NCBI RefSeq assembly: GCF_004361915.1 | Contig: NZ_SNWP01000010.1 | Coordinates: forward strand, 754,501 to 818,500 | Reading direction: 5' to 3' | Source of the DNA: Sediminibacterium goheungense | Lineage (GTDB): Bacteria; Bacteroidota; Bacteroidia; Chitinophagales; Chitinophagaceae | DNA length: 64,000 nucleotides | Part shown: in pieces, positions 1-8,249 of the stretch | Layout of the letters: each line of letters begins with the position of its first letter | Numbering within the stretch: the first letter of the stretch is position 1 | The notes under the pieces: model-generated | Told to the model about the DNA's origin: nothing | What the model saw: the letters and a program-made list of their open reading frames with translations, nothing else | Database searches by the model: none | Translations under genes and position numbers: made by a program

Positions 1-303
1 CGGGTCGATCGATGATGTAAGTATTACAAAGCGAACAGAAGGGAAGATATAAGCATATTTTTCAGCGAATAGCTCCATAAATTCCCAGCCATCCATTACC
101 GGCATATGCAAATCGAGAAATACCAATTCCGGCACATCATTGGGACCTTTACTGTTGAGTAAAAAATGATCAAAAATCTGTAAGGCTTTTACGCCATTGA
201 CTGCAGTAATGACTTCTCCCGCGAATCCTGTTTTGCCAATCATTTTACTTGATACAAACAGAGATATTTCGTCATCGTTCACAACCATTACTTTCCTGAA
301 CAT
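1..303 (-). CDS. Response regulator receiver protein (partial, C-terminus outside window)
   Basis: The minus strand is open from an ATG at 303 to the window edge (101 codons). The translation begins MFRKVMVVNDDE and is a CheY-like receiver domain. The acidic cluster is at residues 10-12, the likely phosphoacceptor is Asp64 in the motif FLDLHMPVMDGWEF, and the conserved Thr/Ser after beta-4 is seen in VILTSS. The C-terminal Lys and anything beyond the receiver domain are cut off, so an output domain cannot be ruled out. A second stand-alone receiver at 4592-4984 has the same style (DINMPLMTGWQF), suggesting related signalling proteins. No partner kinase is adjacent. Confidence 0.85.
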   Translation of the reverse strand, partial: MFRKVMVVNDDEISLFVSSKMIGKTGFAGEVITAVNGVKALQIFDHFLLNSKGPNDVPELVFLDLHMPVMDGWEFMELFAEKYAYIFPSVRFVILTSSIDP

Positions 304-531
304 ATACTTTTTTTTGGTTACCAATTACCTTTCATGCTTATATACTATGAAAATAGCTGGTGGATGCTGGACTTTCAGACCCGAAATCAGTCATCTGGAT
401 AATCATTGATTTCTATACCAAAGTTCGTTCGAGGAAAACCATCGTGCAATAAAGGTTATCGTTAAAAACACGTAGAAGAAAGAGCAGAAAAAGTAGTACA
501 ATCACTACATACACTACAAAAGATAAAAAAA
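304..531. other. Intergenic region without recognisable gene
   Basis: This gap separates the partial response regulator (minus, starts at 303) from the terminator of the M28 peptidase gene. It is AT-rich and presumably carries the response-regulator promoter. I see no convincing ORF, RNA structure or repeat. A 70-codon open frame on the plus strand from 197 mostly overlaps the response regulator and looks like a shadow frame. Confidence 0.5.
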
Positions 532-559
532 ACTGGTTCCGGAGTATTCCGGAACCAGT
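521..559 (-). terminator. Intrinsic terminator of the M28 peptidase gene
   Basis: A perfect 12-bp stem (532-543 with 548-559, ACTGGTTCCGGA and its complement) with a GTAT loop is followed on the minus strand by a run of T (plus-strand A-run 525-532). It lies 26 bp past the stop codon of the minus-strand peptidase gene. Confidence 0.9.
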
Positions 560-585
560 CATATACAAGGATATGATTCCTTTAT

Positions 586-2202
586 TTAATTCAGTCCACC
601 CTTACGTGTGGCTTTTGTGGGGCTGGGCCACTCACCTGGTTTACCTGTTCTTGGATTGATAGGCAATACACTCTTTTCGCGTGATGATTTAGCACTGTCT
701 TCACTGGCCATATAGGCAAGTATGGCTGTTAAGATGGCATTATTACGTACATCATCAAATACGATCTTATCATACGTATCACGGTTGGTATGCCATGTAT
801 AGTTACCATATGACCATCCCAAAGAACTCAATGAAAATGCAGGTGCGCCGGCTGCAAGGAAAGATGCAAAATCAGATCCGCCACCTCCGGGAGAACCGGG
901 GAAACTGGTCGTAATATGTTGGCGGATATCACCTGGCACTCTTGATAACCAACGGTTGATATACTCATAAGAATGCAGAAAACCCTGACCTGAAATATTG
1001 CTTACACGGCCTGTACCATTGTCCTGATTAAACAATGCCTGCAGGTTGTTTACAATTTCAGGATGATCTTCCACAAATGCTCGGGATCCGTTCAAGCCCT
1101 GTTCTTCACTTCCCCAATGACCCACTAAAATGGTTCTTTTGGGGTTAGGGAGGATTTTTTTCAGGATACGCATCGCTTCCATCATAGTCAGGGTACCGGT
1201 ACCATTATCCGTTGCGCCTGTACCGCCATCCCATGAATCGAAATGAGCTGAGAGAATTACATATTCGTCTGGCTTTTCTGATCCTTTGATTTCTGCAATA
1301 GTGTTAAATGTTGGCTGTACACCTGTTTCTTTCGAATCGGCACGAACACTGATTTGTGGCTTGCTACCTGATTCTGTTAAACGATATAATAAACCATAAT
1401 CTTCCAATGCCAGATCAACTGTGGGCGTTTTTTTGGTATTGGCACTGAAAATTTTATTCACGCCGAAACCATTCGACCAATTACACTGCACTACGCCCAA
1501 AGCACCTGCATTTTCGAGTGCTGCTGCGAGTGTACGGGCATTGTACCCGGTTTTCGATATTCTTCTGGCCCATGCCTGTGTTTGTTCTGTACGCTGTTTC
1601 TTCATTTTTTCAATCGACTCCTTGGTACCGAATTCATCCCAATTATAATCCGGACGACCTGTGGGTTGTGCCATGGATACCAGCACAAATTTTCCTTTTA
1701 CAGAAGGTAGCCATTGTTGAAAAGCAATTGAATCTGCCAGATCAGGAATGATGACTGTTTCTCCGGTTACCGTTTTTCCGCCGGTACTCGGGCTCCATGC
1801 CAACTGTGTACCTTCCAGCGATTTCGTCCAGGGTGCTACCATATCAATATGGGTAATACCCCGATCCCATCCACGCCATTCGCCCCATTTTTCATTACGG
1901 GCAGTGATACCCCAGCCTGTATATTTCGCTACTGCCCAATCATTGGCCTGCTTCATTTTAGGACTTCCTACCAAACGGGGGCCGATGCCATCCATTAACT
2001 CATGGGCCAGTTTCTCCAGCTGAGAGTTTTCAGTACCTTCTTTTACTATCGCATCAACAGTAGCATCTTTAATGGATGGAGGAGCTCCTCCACCTGGTCT
2101 TTGAGCCATCGTTATGCTGCCGGTAAATAGTGCCGCAGTAACAAAAAGCGATGCCATATACCTGATACGGCCTTGTCGCAAAAAGTTGGTTTTGGTTTTC
2201 AT
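586..2202 (-). CDS. Secreted M28-family zinc aminopeptidase
   Basis: A 538-residue exported metallopeptidase of family M28 (Zn-dependent exopeptidase, with an inserted PA-type domain). The ATG at 2202 is preferred because it is followed by a basic stretch and a hydrophobic signal segment ending MAQ; an upstream in-frame start would add 11 unlikely residues. The two-zinc centre is visible: HFDSW (His320), ATDNGTGT (Asp332), GSEEQG (Glu366/367), NQDNG (Asp394) and a late His in WHTNRDTYDKI. The PA-like insert covers about residues 130-290. It probably trims peptides in the periplasm or outside the cell. It is a single gene with its own terminator; a GH5 gene lies upstream in the same direction, separated by a long hairpin repeat. 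Confidence 0.9.
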   Translation of the reverse strand: MKTKTNFLRQGRIRYMASLFVTAALFTGSITMAQRPGGGAPPSIKDATVDAIVKEGTENSQLEKLAHELMDGIGPRLVGSPKMKQANDWAVAKYTGWGITARNEKWGEWRGWDRGITHIDMVAPWTKSLEGTQLAWSPSTGGKTVTGETVIIPDLADSIAFQQWLPSVKGKFVLVSMAQPTGRPDYNWDEFGTKESIEKMKKQRTEQTQAWARRISKTGYNARTLAAALENAGALGVVQCNWSNGFGVNKIFSANTKKTPTVDLALEDYGLLYRLTESGSKPQISVRADSKETGVQPTFNTIAEIKGSEKPDEYVILSAHFDSWDGGTGATDNGTGTLTMMEAMRILKKILPNPKRTILVGHWGSEEQGLNGSRAFVEDHPEIVNNLQALFNQDNGTGRVSNISGQGFLHSYEYINRWLSRVPGDIRQHITTSFPGSPGGGGSDFASFLAAGAPAFSLSSLGWSYGNYTWHTNRDTYDKIVFDDVRNNAILTAILAYMASEDSAKSSREKSVLPINPRTGKPGEWPSPTKATRKGGLN

Positions 2203-2278
2203 GCACGTAAGATAACCAAACAGGCTGTAAAGCAAAAGCAGAATTATGGTTTAGGGATGAGCGGATGAATATGCAAGC

Positions 2279-2340
2279 AAAAGTCAAAAGTAAAAATTCA
2301 AAAAACACCCTCTCTTTTTGAATTTTTACTTTTGACTTTT
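2279..2340. repeat. Perfect 26-bp inverted repeat with heptamer phasing (AAAAGTC/AAAAGTA/AAAATTC)
   Basis: The arms 2279-2304 and 2315-2340 are exact reverse complements, with a 10-bp loop. Each arm reads as consecutive seven-base words (AAAAGTC, AAAAGTA, AAAATTC, then AAAAA). The right arm contains the stop codon and the last residues (IKSQK) of the GH5 gene on the minus strand. It could act as a terminator for that gene. It belongs to the word-phased hairpins seen throughout the window. Confidence 0.9.
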
Positions 2341-3564
2341 GATATTTGATTTTAATTCCCCCCCGATACCCCTAATATAAGGAAGATTGAAAAAGTAGTT
2401 CTGCTCCCGCATATTTTGCAGAAATGCAGTCAGGGCCTTTTCTATGACCGATATATCTTTTGGACGGGCTCTACGGATATCTTCATGGGATGCCCGAAGG
2501 GATTTTGTATATGCTACCAGACTATCCCATCCGGCAGGTTTGGGAAAACTTACCAGACAACTGGTACTTTCCATTTTTTTATAGGGCCAGAAATGCCATC
2601 CGATTTTATTTTTTTCCAGCAGTTTTCTGAACGCAAGTATCCACCGGTCATCATTTTCTCCGGTCTCACCTACATATACAGGCACATTGTACCTGTTGCT
2701 GAAATCAACATACTCCTGTATCACTTCCTGTGTGGTATCGGTCCAATATTTATGAAAACTATAAACCAGCTTCTTGTCAAAAGGCTGGGAAAACATGGTA
2801 AACTTTGAAGCCCATTGTGCGCCTTCCAGAAAAATGAGGTGGTTTTTATCAACCTGCCTTATTGATGCTACTATTCGTCGATACAAAGGTTCCAAGAGTG
2901 GATTTAGTGAAGCCTGATCAAAAAAATGGGCAATAGGTTCGTTGAGTAAATCATAGCCAAGGATGATACTCTCATTACGATACCGGTTTGCAATTCTTTT
3001 CCAGATATCGATCGTTTTTTGCTGGCAGCCACTATCCGTATAAAGGAATGGATACCCATAGCTATTGTCGATATTATCACCCGTTTGTCCACCCGGCGCT
3101 GCATGCATATCGAGCAACAAATACAACTGGTATTTTTTACACCATTTTACAACCCTGTCTATATAATGAAAACCACGGGTACTATCGTTGGCTCCCAGAT
3201 AAGACTCAAGTGTAAACAACCGATAGTCGAAAGGCAGGCGCACCGAATTAAAATTCATTTCTTTTAATAAACGGATATCAGCTTCGGTAATATAGGTATC
3301 AAGATATTGTTTCCAGAAAAAACTATTGGCCGAAGGACCTATGAGTTCCAACAAAGCCTGTTCTATCATCCATGGTGCATTTACTTTCTCAAATTTGAAC
3401 ATATAACCTTCCGGTAGTAGCCAGTTACCCAGGTTGGTACCCTTTATCAGCATCGGTTTGCCATCAGGAAAAAAAATTTGTTTGCCCCTGGCAGTAACGA
3501 AGCCATTTTGTGACTGTGCAGAAACCAAGAAGCAAACAAGCGTTAGTATGATAAAAAATCGCAT
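2326..3564 (-). CDS. Secreted glycoside hydrolase family 5 (cellulase/exo-glucanase type)
   Basis: A 412-residue protein with a signal peptide (residues 1-19, ending SAQSQ). It has the GH5 signature of exo-1,3-glucanase-like members: GTNLGNWLLPEG near residue 42, RLPFD near 109, YDLLNEP with acid/base Glu209, YSFHKYW with His271, and nucleophile Glu300 in VYVGETG. It should cleave beta-glucosidic bonds with retention; the actual substrate cannot be read from the sequence. The last residues (SNIKSQK) and the stop codon lie inside the right arm of the 2279-2340 repeat, so the natural end of the enzyme may have been replaced. No other polysaccharide-utilisation genes are adjacent. Confidence 0.88.
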   Translation of the reverse strand: MRFFIILTLVCFLVSAQSQNGFVTARGKQIFFPDGKPMLIKGTNLGNWLLPEGYMFKFEKVNAPWMIEQALLELIGPSANSFFWKQYLDTYITEADIRLLKEMNFNSVRLPFDYRLFTLESYLGANDSTRGFHYIDRVVKWCKKYQLYLLLDMHAAPGGQTGDNIDNSYGYPFLYTDSGCQQKTIDIWKRIANRYRNESIILGYDLLNEPIAHFFDQASLNPLLEPLYRRIVASIRQVDKNHLIFLEGAQWASKFTMFSQPFDKKLVYSFHKYWTDTTQEVIQEYVDFSNRYNVPVYVGETGENDDRWILAFRKLLEKNKIGWHFWPYKKMESTSCLVSFPKPAGWDSLVAYTKSLRASHEDIRRARPKDISVIEKALTAFLQNMREQNYFFNLPYIRGIGGELKSNIKSQK

Positions 3565-3770
3565 AGTAAAAGTTTATGCATAACAATTTACTATATAAAT
3601 AATGATTGAGGAACTGTCGCTTTCTTTTTCAAAGAAGAACGGCAGTCTCTTATGATTTTCCGGATAAAATGTAAAAAACAAACTGCCATTTGTCATTAAA
3701 AAGATAAGCTTTATCATATTTTCTCAACTTTCTGAATTATTAATTGTAATATTGACACTTTATATCGTGC
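3565..3770. other. Intergenic region upstream of the GH5 gene
   Basis: AT-rich region holding the GH5 promoter on the minus strand and, presumably, a promoter for the small plus-strand unit at about 3770-3893. I see no exact TAnnTTTG element and no ORF. Confidence 0.4.
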
Positions 3771-3835
3771 ATCTGAACTTGAGGCAAAACGCTGGTACCG
3801 GCAGAGCGGTACAACATTCATCAGGAGACCCATAT

Positions 3836-3859
3836 ATGGCAGTATATTGGTTCTATTAA
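3836..3859 (+). CDS. Putative seven-residue peptide MAVYWFY
   Basis: ATG to TAA in seven codons, preceded by AGGAG with an eight-base spacer. Good Shine-Dalgarno sites are rare in this window, so the match stands out. Three of the seven residues are Tyr or Trp and one is Phe. It may be a real micropeptide, a regulatory uORF, or chance. Confidence 0.3.
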   Translation: MAVYWFY

Positions 3860-3866
3860 GCACCAC

Positions 3867-3893
3867 AAAGCCCCTTTCCAGGGGCTTTTTTTT
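3867..3893 (+). terminator. Intrinsic terminator (plus strand)
   Basis: Stem AAAGCCCC (3867-3874), loop TTTCCA, GGGGCTTT (3881-3888), then T to 3893. The T-run touches the stop codon of the convergent minus-strand gene at 3892. The minus-strand side has no T-run, so it serves the plus-strand small transcript. Confidence 0.85.
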
Positions 3894-4518
3894 ACCATAG
3901 TAATTCTCTTATATCAATCAACTTTCTGTTTTGCGGTACCGTCTTTTGTATTCCGGCATAGTTAGCGGGAAGTATCGAACACCGGTGAAATGTGCCGAGA
4001 TATTCAAAAATAAATTGTTCCTCGATATAATAACGTTGGTGCCGACCGTCTGATTTTCCGTTAATTTTTATTTCGACTGGCTGGCCTTCTTTCAAAACAG
4101 AAAGTTTATACGATGCAGGTCGCTTCGGATACCAGGGATAGTCTGGCCCATTGAAAAACAATTCAATTTCGTCATGACTTTTGATCTGCAGAAAAGTGAT
4201 TCCCAATGATGTGACTGCTTGGGTATACAGATTTAACGAATCTTTCCAGTCAAATAACAGATCTCGTTCATTAACAGTACAATCGTCCAGTAGAAACACT
4301 ATTGAATACCGGTTGATGGTTTCAAATGCAGGCTGGTTATCCGGGAGATAAAGTTCTCCTTTTGCTACATAACCACTTTTTGAATGTTTTTCCGGCCACC
4401 GCAACCAGTCGCGCCCATTTTCGGAAGCCATCTGTCCTTTTTCAAAAAGACCCGCATTTCTAAATACCTGAATAATTTTCAGACCCTTGGGCAGATGTAT
4501 TTCAGTTTGCTTTTTCAT
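3892..4518 (-). CDS. Hypothetical protein, 208 residues
   Basis: I do not recognise this family. The frame is 208 codons with an ATG start, with no signal peptide and no membrane segment, so it is likely cytoplasmic. It is rich in aromatic and charged residues (YPWYPKRP, DGRHQRYYIEEQFIFEYLG). The mid part looks like alternating beta strands. Its stop codon touches the plus-strand terminator at 3867-3893. A response regulator lies upstream in the same orientation (gap about 73 bp), so the two could be co-transcribed, but nothing shows a functional link. Confidence 0.6.
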   Translation of the reverse strand: MKKQTEIHLPKGLKIIQVFRNAGLFEKGQMASENGRDWLRWPEKHSKSGYVAKGELYLPDNQPAFETINRYSIVFLLDDCTVNERDLLFDWKDSLNLYTQAVTSLGITFLQIKSHDEIELFFNGPDYPWYPKRPASYKLSVLKEGQPVEIKINGKSDGRHQRYYIEEQFIFEYLGTFHRCSILPANYAGIQKTVPQNRKLIDIRELLW

Positions 4519-4591
4519 ACTTCAATAAAACTAGCCTAATAGAAAATAGTATCAGTAATAAAACTGATCCGCCTAGTATTATTATACTGGT

Positions 4592-4984
4592 TTACGATTG
4601 CAAAATAACGGGAAGTAATGCCTCGTCAATAGGTTTACTGAACATATCTGCTATATGAGGATGTGCTGCGGCTCTGTTTTTATCATTATGGTCAATACTG
4701 GAGCTGAGTAAGTAAATTTTTAATCGCTTTAATAGCAGAGGATGATCTGTTTGCAATAATTCAATAAACTGCCATCCGGTCATCAATGGCATATTGATAT
4801 CTACAAATAATATCGTTTGATCTGGATCATCAACTGTGTTTTCCAGAATAAGATATTCCAATGCCGCGAGCGGGTTTTCGAAAACACTTACTGATAACCC
4901 ATGATTATACAAGGCAATGATTTCCCGGTTAAGGAAATTGGCAACATAATCATCATCAATTAATATGATTTTAGGGTTATTCAT
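4592..4984 (-). CDS. Stand-alone CheY-like response regulator
   Basis: A 130-residue single receiver domain. Asp10-12 form the acidic pocket, Asp62 in FVDINMPLMTGW is the phosphoacceptor, Ser in YLLSSS is at the switch position, and Lys in MFSKPID completes the set. There is no output domain, so it acts through protein contacts or as a phosphate relay. It resembles the partial receiver at 1-303. The start ATG at 4984 follows a TACATTTA stretch, one base from a TAnnTTTG box. No kinase is adjacent; the nearest histidine kinase is at 8927. Confidence 0.88.
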   Translation of the reverse strand: MNNPKIILIDDDYVANFLNREIIALYNHGLSVSVFENPLAALEYLILENTVDDPDQTILFVDINMPLMTGWQFIELLQTDHPLLLKRLKIYLLSSSIDHNDKNRAAAHPHIADMFSKPIDEALLPVILQS

Positions 4985-5265
4985 TTAATTGCTGTAAATG
5001 TAATAACAATGCACTTCATTTTGCAATCAGATAAAATACTTACATCAAAAGAAAGTAGCATTTCGAATGCATATTTTTCATTAATCCTAATTTATTAAAA
5101 AGCTATTTTAAAACTAAAAGCAGGTGTACAACAAACGTAGTTATTAAAATATTGATGGTGACTCGTTTTATAAACCAAGCGATTTATGATTGTAGTCGTT
5201 CATTAAAAATAACTTCAAATAAATACCAATAAAAATCTGGAATCGAATCTGAGACCTCGAAGTAT
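4985..5265. other. Intergenic region, no gene seen
   Basis: AT-rich spacer of about 280 bp between the response regulator start and the terminator of tRNA-Met. Only short open frames and no convincing structure were found. Confidence 0.5.
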
Positions 5266-5266
5266 T

Positions 5267-5297
5267 ATAAAAAAAGAGTCTTCTTGTGAAGACTCTT
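5267..5297 (-). terminator. Intrinsic terminator of tRNA-Met
   Basis: Stem AAGAGTCTTC (5274-5283) with GAAGACTCTT (5288-5297) and a TTGT loop, followed on the minus strand by a T-run (plus-strand A-run 5269-5275). It lies eight bases past the tRNA 3' end. Confidence 0.85.
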
Positions 5298-5304
5298 AAT
5301 ATTG

Positions 5305-5378
5305 TAGCGGGATCGGGAGTTGAACCCGAGACCTTTGGGTTATGAATCCAACGCTCTAACCACCTGAGCTACCCCGCC
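5305..5378 (-). tRNA. tRNA-Met (CAU anticodon)
   Basis: Read on the minus strand, the 74-nt sequence folds as a cloverleaf: acceptor GGCGGGG with TCCCGCT, D arm GCTC/GAGC, anticodon loop TTCATAA (anticodon CAU), T arm TCGGG-TTCAACT-CCCGA and discriminator A. The terminal CCA is not encoded. The acceptor and D arm look like elongator tRNA-Met; tRNA-Ile with a lysidine-modified CAU is the alternative. Its own terminator follows at 5267-5297. Confidence 0.93.
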
Positions 5379-5423
5379 ATCTGTAAATTTGCATTTACGG
5401 GGTGCAAATATAGGGGTTCGGGC

Positions 5424-7487
5424 TTAGTATGCCAACAATTTCGCAATCCTGTTTCCTACGGTTGTGGCATTGGGTAGCATGGCCGCTTCGAGCGCCAGAT
5501 TGATGGGTACCGCCGGCAGGTTCAGCGAGCCCAGCACTTCTACCCTGGCATCCAGAAAATGATAGCATTGATTGCTGATACGGAGAGCCAGCGCCTCTGC
5601 AAAAGAGTTATTCTGCTGCTCTTCGCTCAATACCAGTACTTTCCCATGCTTTTTAACCAGCTGAAAAATCTGCTCTTCGTCTAAAGGATGTAAAGTACGC
5701 AGATCCAATACTTCCACCTGACCCGGGAAATTGGCCGCAGCCGCTTTGGCCCAGTAAACACCCATTCCATAGGTAATTACACAAACCGATTCACCTTTTT
5801 TCACTTTCCCGGCCTCAGCCTGCAAAACAATATTAGCCTTCCCCAGGGGTAAAATATAATCTTTGGCGGGTTCAATGGTTTTGGCATCTTCTGTTCCGGG
5901 CACCTTACTCCAATATAAGCCTTTATGTTCCAGCATTACCACCGGATTGGGGTCATGATAGGCCGCCTTCATCAAACCCTTCATATCTGCCGCATTTGAA
6001 GGATACACTACCTTAATACCTTTGATGGTTAATAAAGTACTTTCTACACTTCCGCTATGATATGGGCCACCTCCACCATAAGCCCCGATCGGCACACGCA
6101 ATACCATACCCACCGGAAACTTCCCGTTAGACAAATAGCAGGATTTAGATAATTCTGTTACCAGCTGATTAAACCCAGGATATATATAATCCGCAAACTG
6201 TACTTCTACCATCGGTTTTAACCCAAGTGCAGAGAGGCCGGCTGTTGAGCCTACAATATAGGCTTCCTGAATAGCCGTATTGAATACCCGGTGATCTCCA
6301 AATTTATCGGCAAGTGTGGCTGCTTCGCGGAATACACCACCCAAACGGGCACCTACATCCTGACCATATAAAAGCGCTTCCGGAAATTCTTCCATGATTT
6401 CTTCAATAGCATGCAGGGCCGCATCTACCATTAATACTTTCTCTGCGTTTCTGGGGGTACGTTGCCCCTTTTCTTCTTTAACAGGTGTAGGTGCAAATAC
6501 ATGCTCTTCCACCGTTGCAGGATCAGGTTCCGGTGATGCCTGCGCCCGATGAAAATCGGCCAATACTTTTTCGGTGGCTTCTTTCTCCACTGCACTTATC
6601 GTATGTTCAGCAATGCCTACATCTATCAGCAATAAACGCAACTTTGGCAGCGGATCGTAAGAACCATGTTTTAACAGGTCTTCCCTGCTGCGGTAAAATT
6701 CTCTTCTTACCCCACTGGTATGATGCCCCAGCAACGGCACTTTGGCATGTACAAGCGCAGGTTTTCTTTCTGTTCGGGTATATTCAATGGCTTCTGCCAT
6801 GGTTTCATAGCTTCTGATAAAATCACTGCCATCGCATTGCCATCTTTTCAACCCTTTAAATCCTGCCGCAAAATCATAGGCATTCATGGCACGTACTTCT
6901 TCTGCCGATGCGCTGATGCTCCATTGATTATCCTGTACGAGGTAAATAATGGGCAGCTGCTTCAGTACTGCAAACTGCATGGCTTCACTCACTTCACCTT
7001 CAGTTACACTACCATCACCTAACGAACAAACCACAATGGGTAACTGCCCGTTTACAGAAGGCAGTTTTTCACTTTGTATTTTTTCAAGATACTGTAAACC
7101 CTGCGCCAGTCCGGTGGTAGGTATGGTTTGCATACCGGTAGCGCTGCTCTGGTGTATAATAAAGGGACGGTTCACATCTCTGCTGCTAGGATGGCAATAA
7201 TAGGATCTGCCTCCCGAGAAGGGGTCTTCTTTTTTTGCCAGCAACTGCAACATTAGTTCATAGGGCTGGAAACCGACCGACAGCATGATGCTGTCATCAC
7301 GGTAATAAGGGCTTACCCAGTCGCAGGGTAATAATTGCATACCTGCAGCCAGTTGAATGGCTTCGTGGCCTCGTGAGGTAGAATGCACGTATTTACAAAC
7401 CTGTTTGTTGGCATCATAGGTATCACACATGGCTTTGGCAGTAACCATGTATTTATAGGCCTGTAATAATATTTCCGGGGTAAGCAT
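5424..7487 (-). CDS. 2-oxoacid (branched-chain) dehydrogenase E1, alpha-beta fusion
   Basis: A 687-residue thiamine-diphosphate enzyme in which E1-alpha (about residues 1-310) and E1-beta (about 345-687) are one chain. The ThDP motif starts at GDGSVTEGE (about residue 157) and ends near QDNQW. The beta half has the FNTAIQEAYIVGSTAGLS and VRVPIGAYGGGGPYHSGSVE blocks. It should decarboxylate branched-chain 2-oxoacids and pass the acyl group to an E2 lipoyl protein not present here. The ATG at 7487 is chosen: it begins MLTPEILLQAY, and the longer frame would overlap the upstream gene. The link between the halves is Pro/Glu/Lys-rich. The gene follows a FAH-family gene by 28 bp, likely one operon. 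Confidence 0.9.
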   Translation of the reverse strand: MLTPEILLQAYKYMVTAKAMCDTYDANKQVCKYVHSTSRGHEAIQLAAGMQLLPCDWVSPYYRDDSIMLSVGFQPYELMLQLLAKKEDPFSGGRSYYCHPSSRDVNRPFIIHQSSATGMQTIPTTGLAQGLQYLEKIQSEKLPSVNGQLPIVVCSLGDGSVTEGEVSEAMQFAVLKQLPIIYLVQDNQWSISASAEEVRAMNAYDFAAGFKGLKRWQCDGSDFIRSYETMAEAIEYTRTERKPALVHAKVPLLGHHTSGVRREFYRSREDLLKHGSYDPLPKLRLLLIDVGIAEHTISAVEKEATEKVLADFHRAQASPEPDPATVEEHVFAPTPVKEEKGQRTPRNAEKVLMVDAALHAIEEIMEEFPEALLYGQDVGARLGGVFREAATLADKFGDHRVFNTAIQEAYIVGSTAGLSALGLKPMVEVQFADYIYPGFNQLVTELSKSCYLSNGKFPVGMVLRVPIGAYGGGGPYHSGSVESTLLTIKGIKVVYPSNAADMKGLMKAAYHDPNPVVMLEHKGLYWSKVPGTEDAKTIEPAKDYILPLGKANIVLQAEAGKVKKGESVCVITYGMGVYWAKAAAANFPGQVEVLDLRTLHPLDEEQIFQLVKKHGKVLVLSEEQQNNSFAEALALRISNQCYHFLDARVEVLGSLNLPAVPINLALEAAMLPNATTVGNRIAKLLAY

Positions 7488-7515
7488 CAACCGTATTAAC
7501 GAGTCCTGGCTCTTT

Positions 7516-8127
7516 TTATTTGATCTCCAATTCAAACATTTTATCTTCTTTGAGATAACCTTCCAGTATATCTCCCACGACGCATTCTCCCACACCTGCT
7601 GGCGTTCCTGTAAAAATCAGGTCTCCGATATTGAGTGAAAAGTATTGTGAAATATGCGCAACGATATAGTCACAGGAAAAAATCATATGTTGAGTATTGC
7701 CATCCTGTACCAGTTCTTTGTTTTTACGCATGGAAAAAAGTATAGGCGAACGCATGGTATCAGATTGCAAGGGCACCCATTTTCCAATAACCGCCGACTG
7801 ATCCCAGGCTTTTGCTTTTTCCCAGGGAAGTCCTTTTTTCTTGAGTTCGGCCTGTATATCTCTGGCCGTAAAATCAATTCCCACGGTTATGGCATCATAA
7901 TAACGGTTTGCCTGGTGCTCCTGAACATATTTTCCGTTTTTGGATATACGTAATACCAACTCTGCCTCATAATGCAGCTCATTGGTAAATTCCGGATAAT
8001 AAAAAGGTGTATTGGGTTGAAGCAGTGCAGACTTTGGCTTCATAAAAATAACCGGCTCCTCTGGCACTGTATTTCCTAACTCTTTTGCATGGTCTACATA
8101 GTTCCTGCCTACACAAAAAATTTTCAT
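7516..8127 (-). CDS. Fumarylacetoacetate hydrolase-family protein (FAHD1/acylpyruvase type)
   Basis: A 203-residue single FAH domain. The metal ligands are visible as Glu54 and Glu56 (HYEAELVLRI) and Asp85 (VGIDFTARD), with the conserved GDLIFTGTPAGVG near the end. The size and the motif FCVGRNYVDHAKELGN at the N-terminus fit acylpyruvate hydrolase/oxaloacetate decarboxylase members rather than full fumarylacetoacetase. It probably splits or decarboxylates small 2-oxo acids in the cytoplasm. It lies just upstream of the E1 fusion gene, which fits a role in oxo-acid metabolism, though that link is an inference. Confidence 0.88.
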   Translation of the reverse strand: MKIFCVGRNYVDHAKELGNTVPEEPVIFMKPKSALLQPNTPFYYPEFTNELHYEAELVLRISKNGKYVQEHQANRYYDAITVGIDFTARDIQAELKKKGLPWEKAKAWDQSAVIGKWVPLQSDTMRSPILFSMRKNKELVQDGNTQHMIFSCDYIVAHISQYFSLNIGDLIFTGTPAGVGECVVGDILEGYLKEDKMFELEIK

Positions 8128-8249
8128 ACACGTTGATTTAATATTAACCAGACATCATTTCGATCACCCGGCCAGCATGGGTTGATGGTTAATCAATGGG
8201 TTGAATTGGATAATATTGAACCTTACAAACGTTGAAATACAGCTTTCTA

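Larger units (their letters stand above)
3770..3893 (+). ncRNA. Candidate small RNA / mini-ORF transcript with its own terminator
   Basis: A compact plus-strand unit lies between minus-strand genes. It contains a 6-bp hairpin (GTACCG 3795-3800, loop GCAGAG, CGGTAC 3807-3812), a strong AGGAG (3823-3827), an ATG eight bases later opening a seven-codon frame MAVYWFY (3836-3859), and an intrinsic terminator (3867-3893). The aromatic-rich peptide resembles attenuator leader peptides, but no plus-strand gene follows. I do not recognise an Rfam family. The 5' end is a guess. Confidence 0.45.

Noticed and set aside
5237..5275. A GAGACCT-containing stretch next to tRNA-Met that looked like a decayed tRNA T arm
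   Set aside because: The supposed T stem does not pair and no acceptor or anticodon arm can be built around it.
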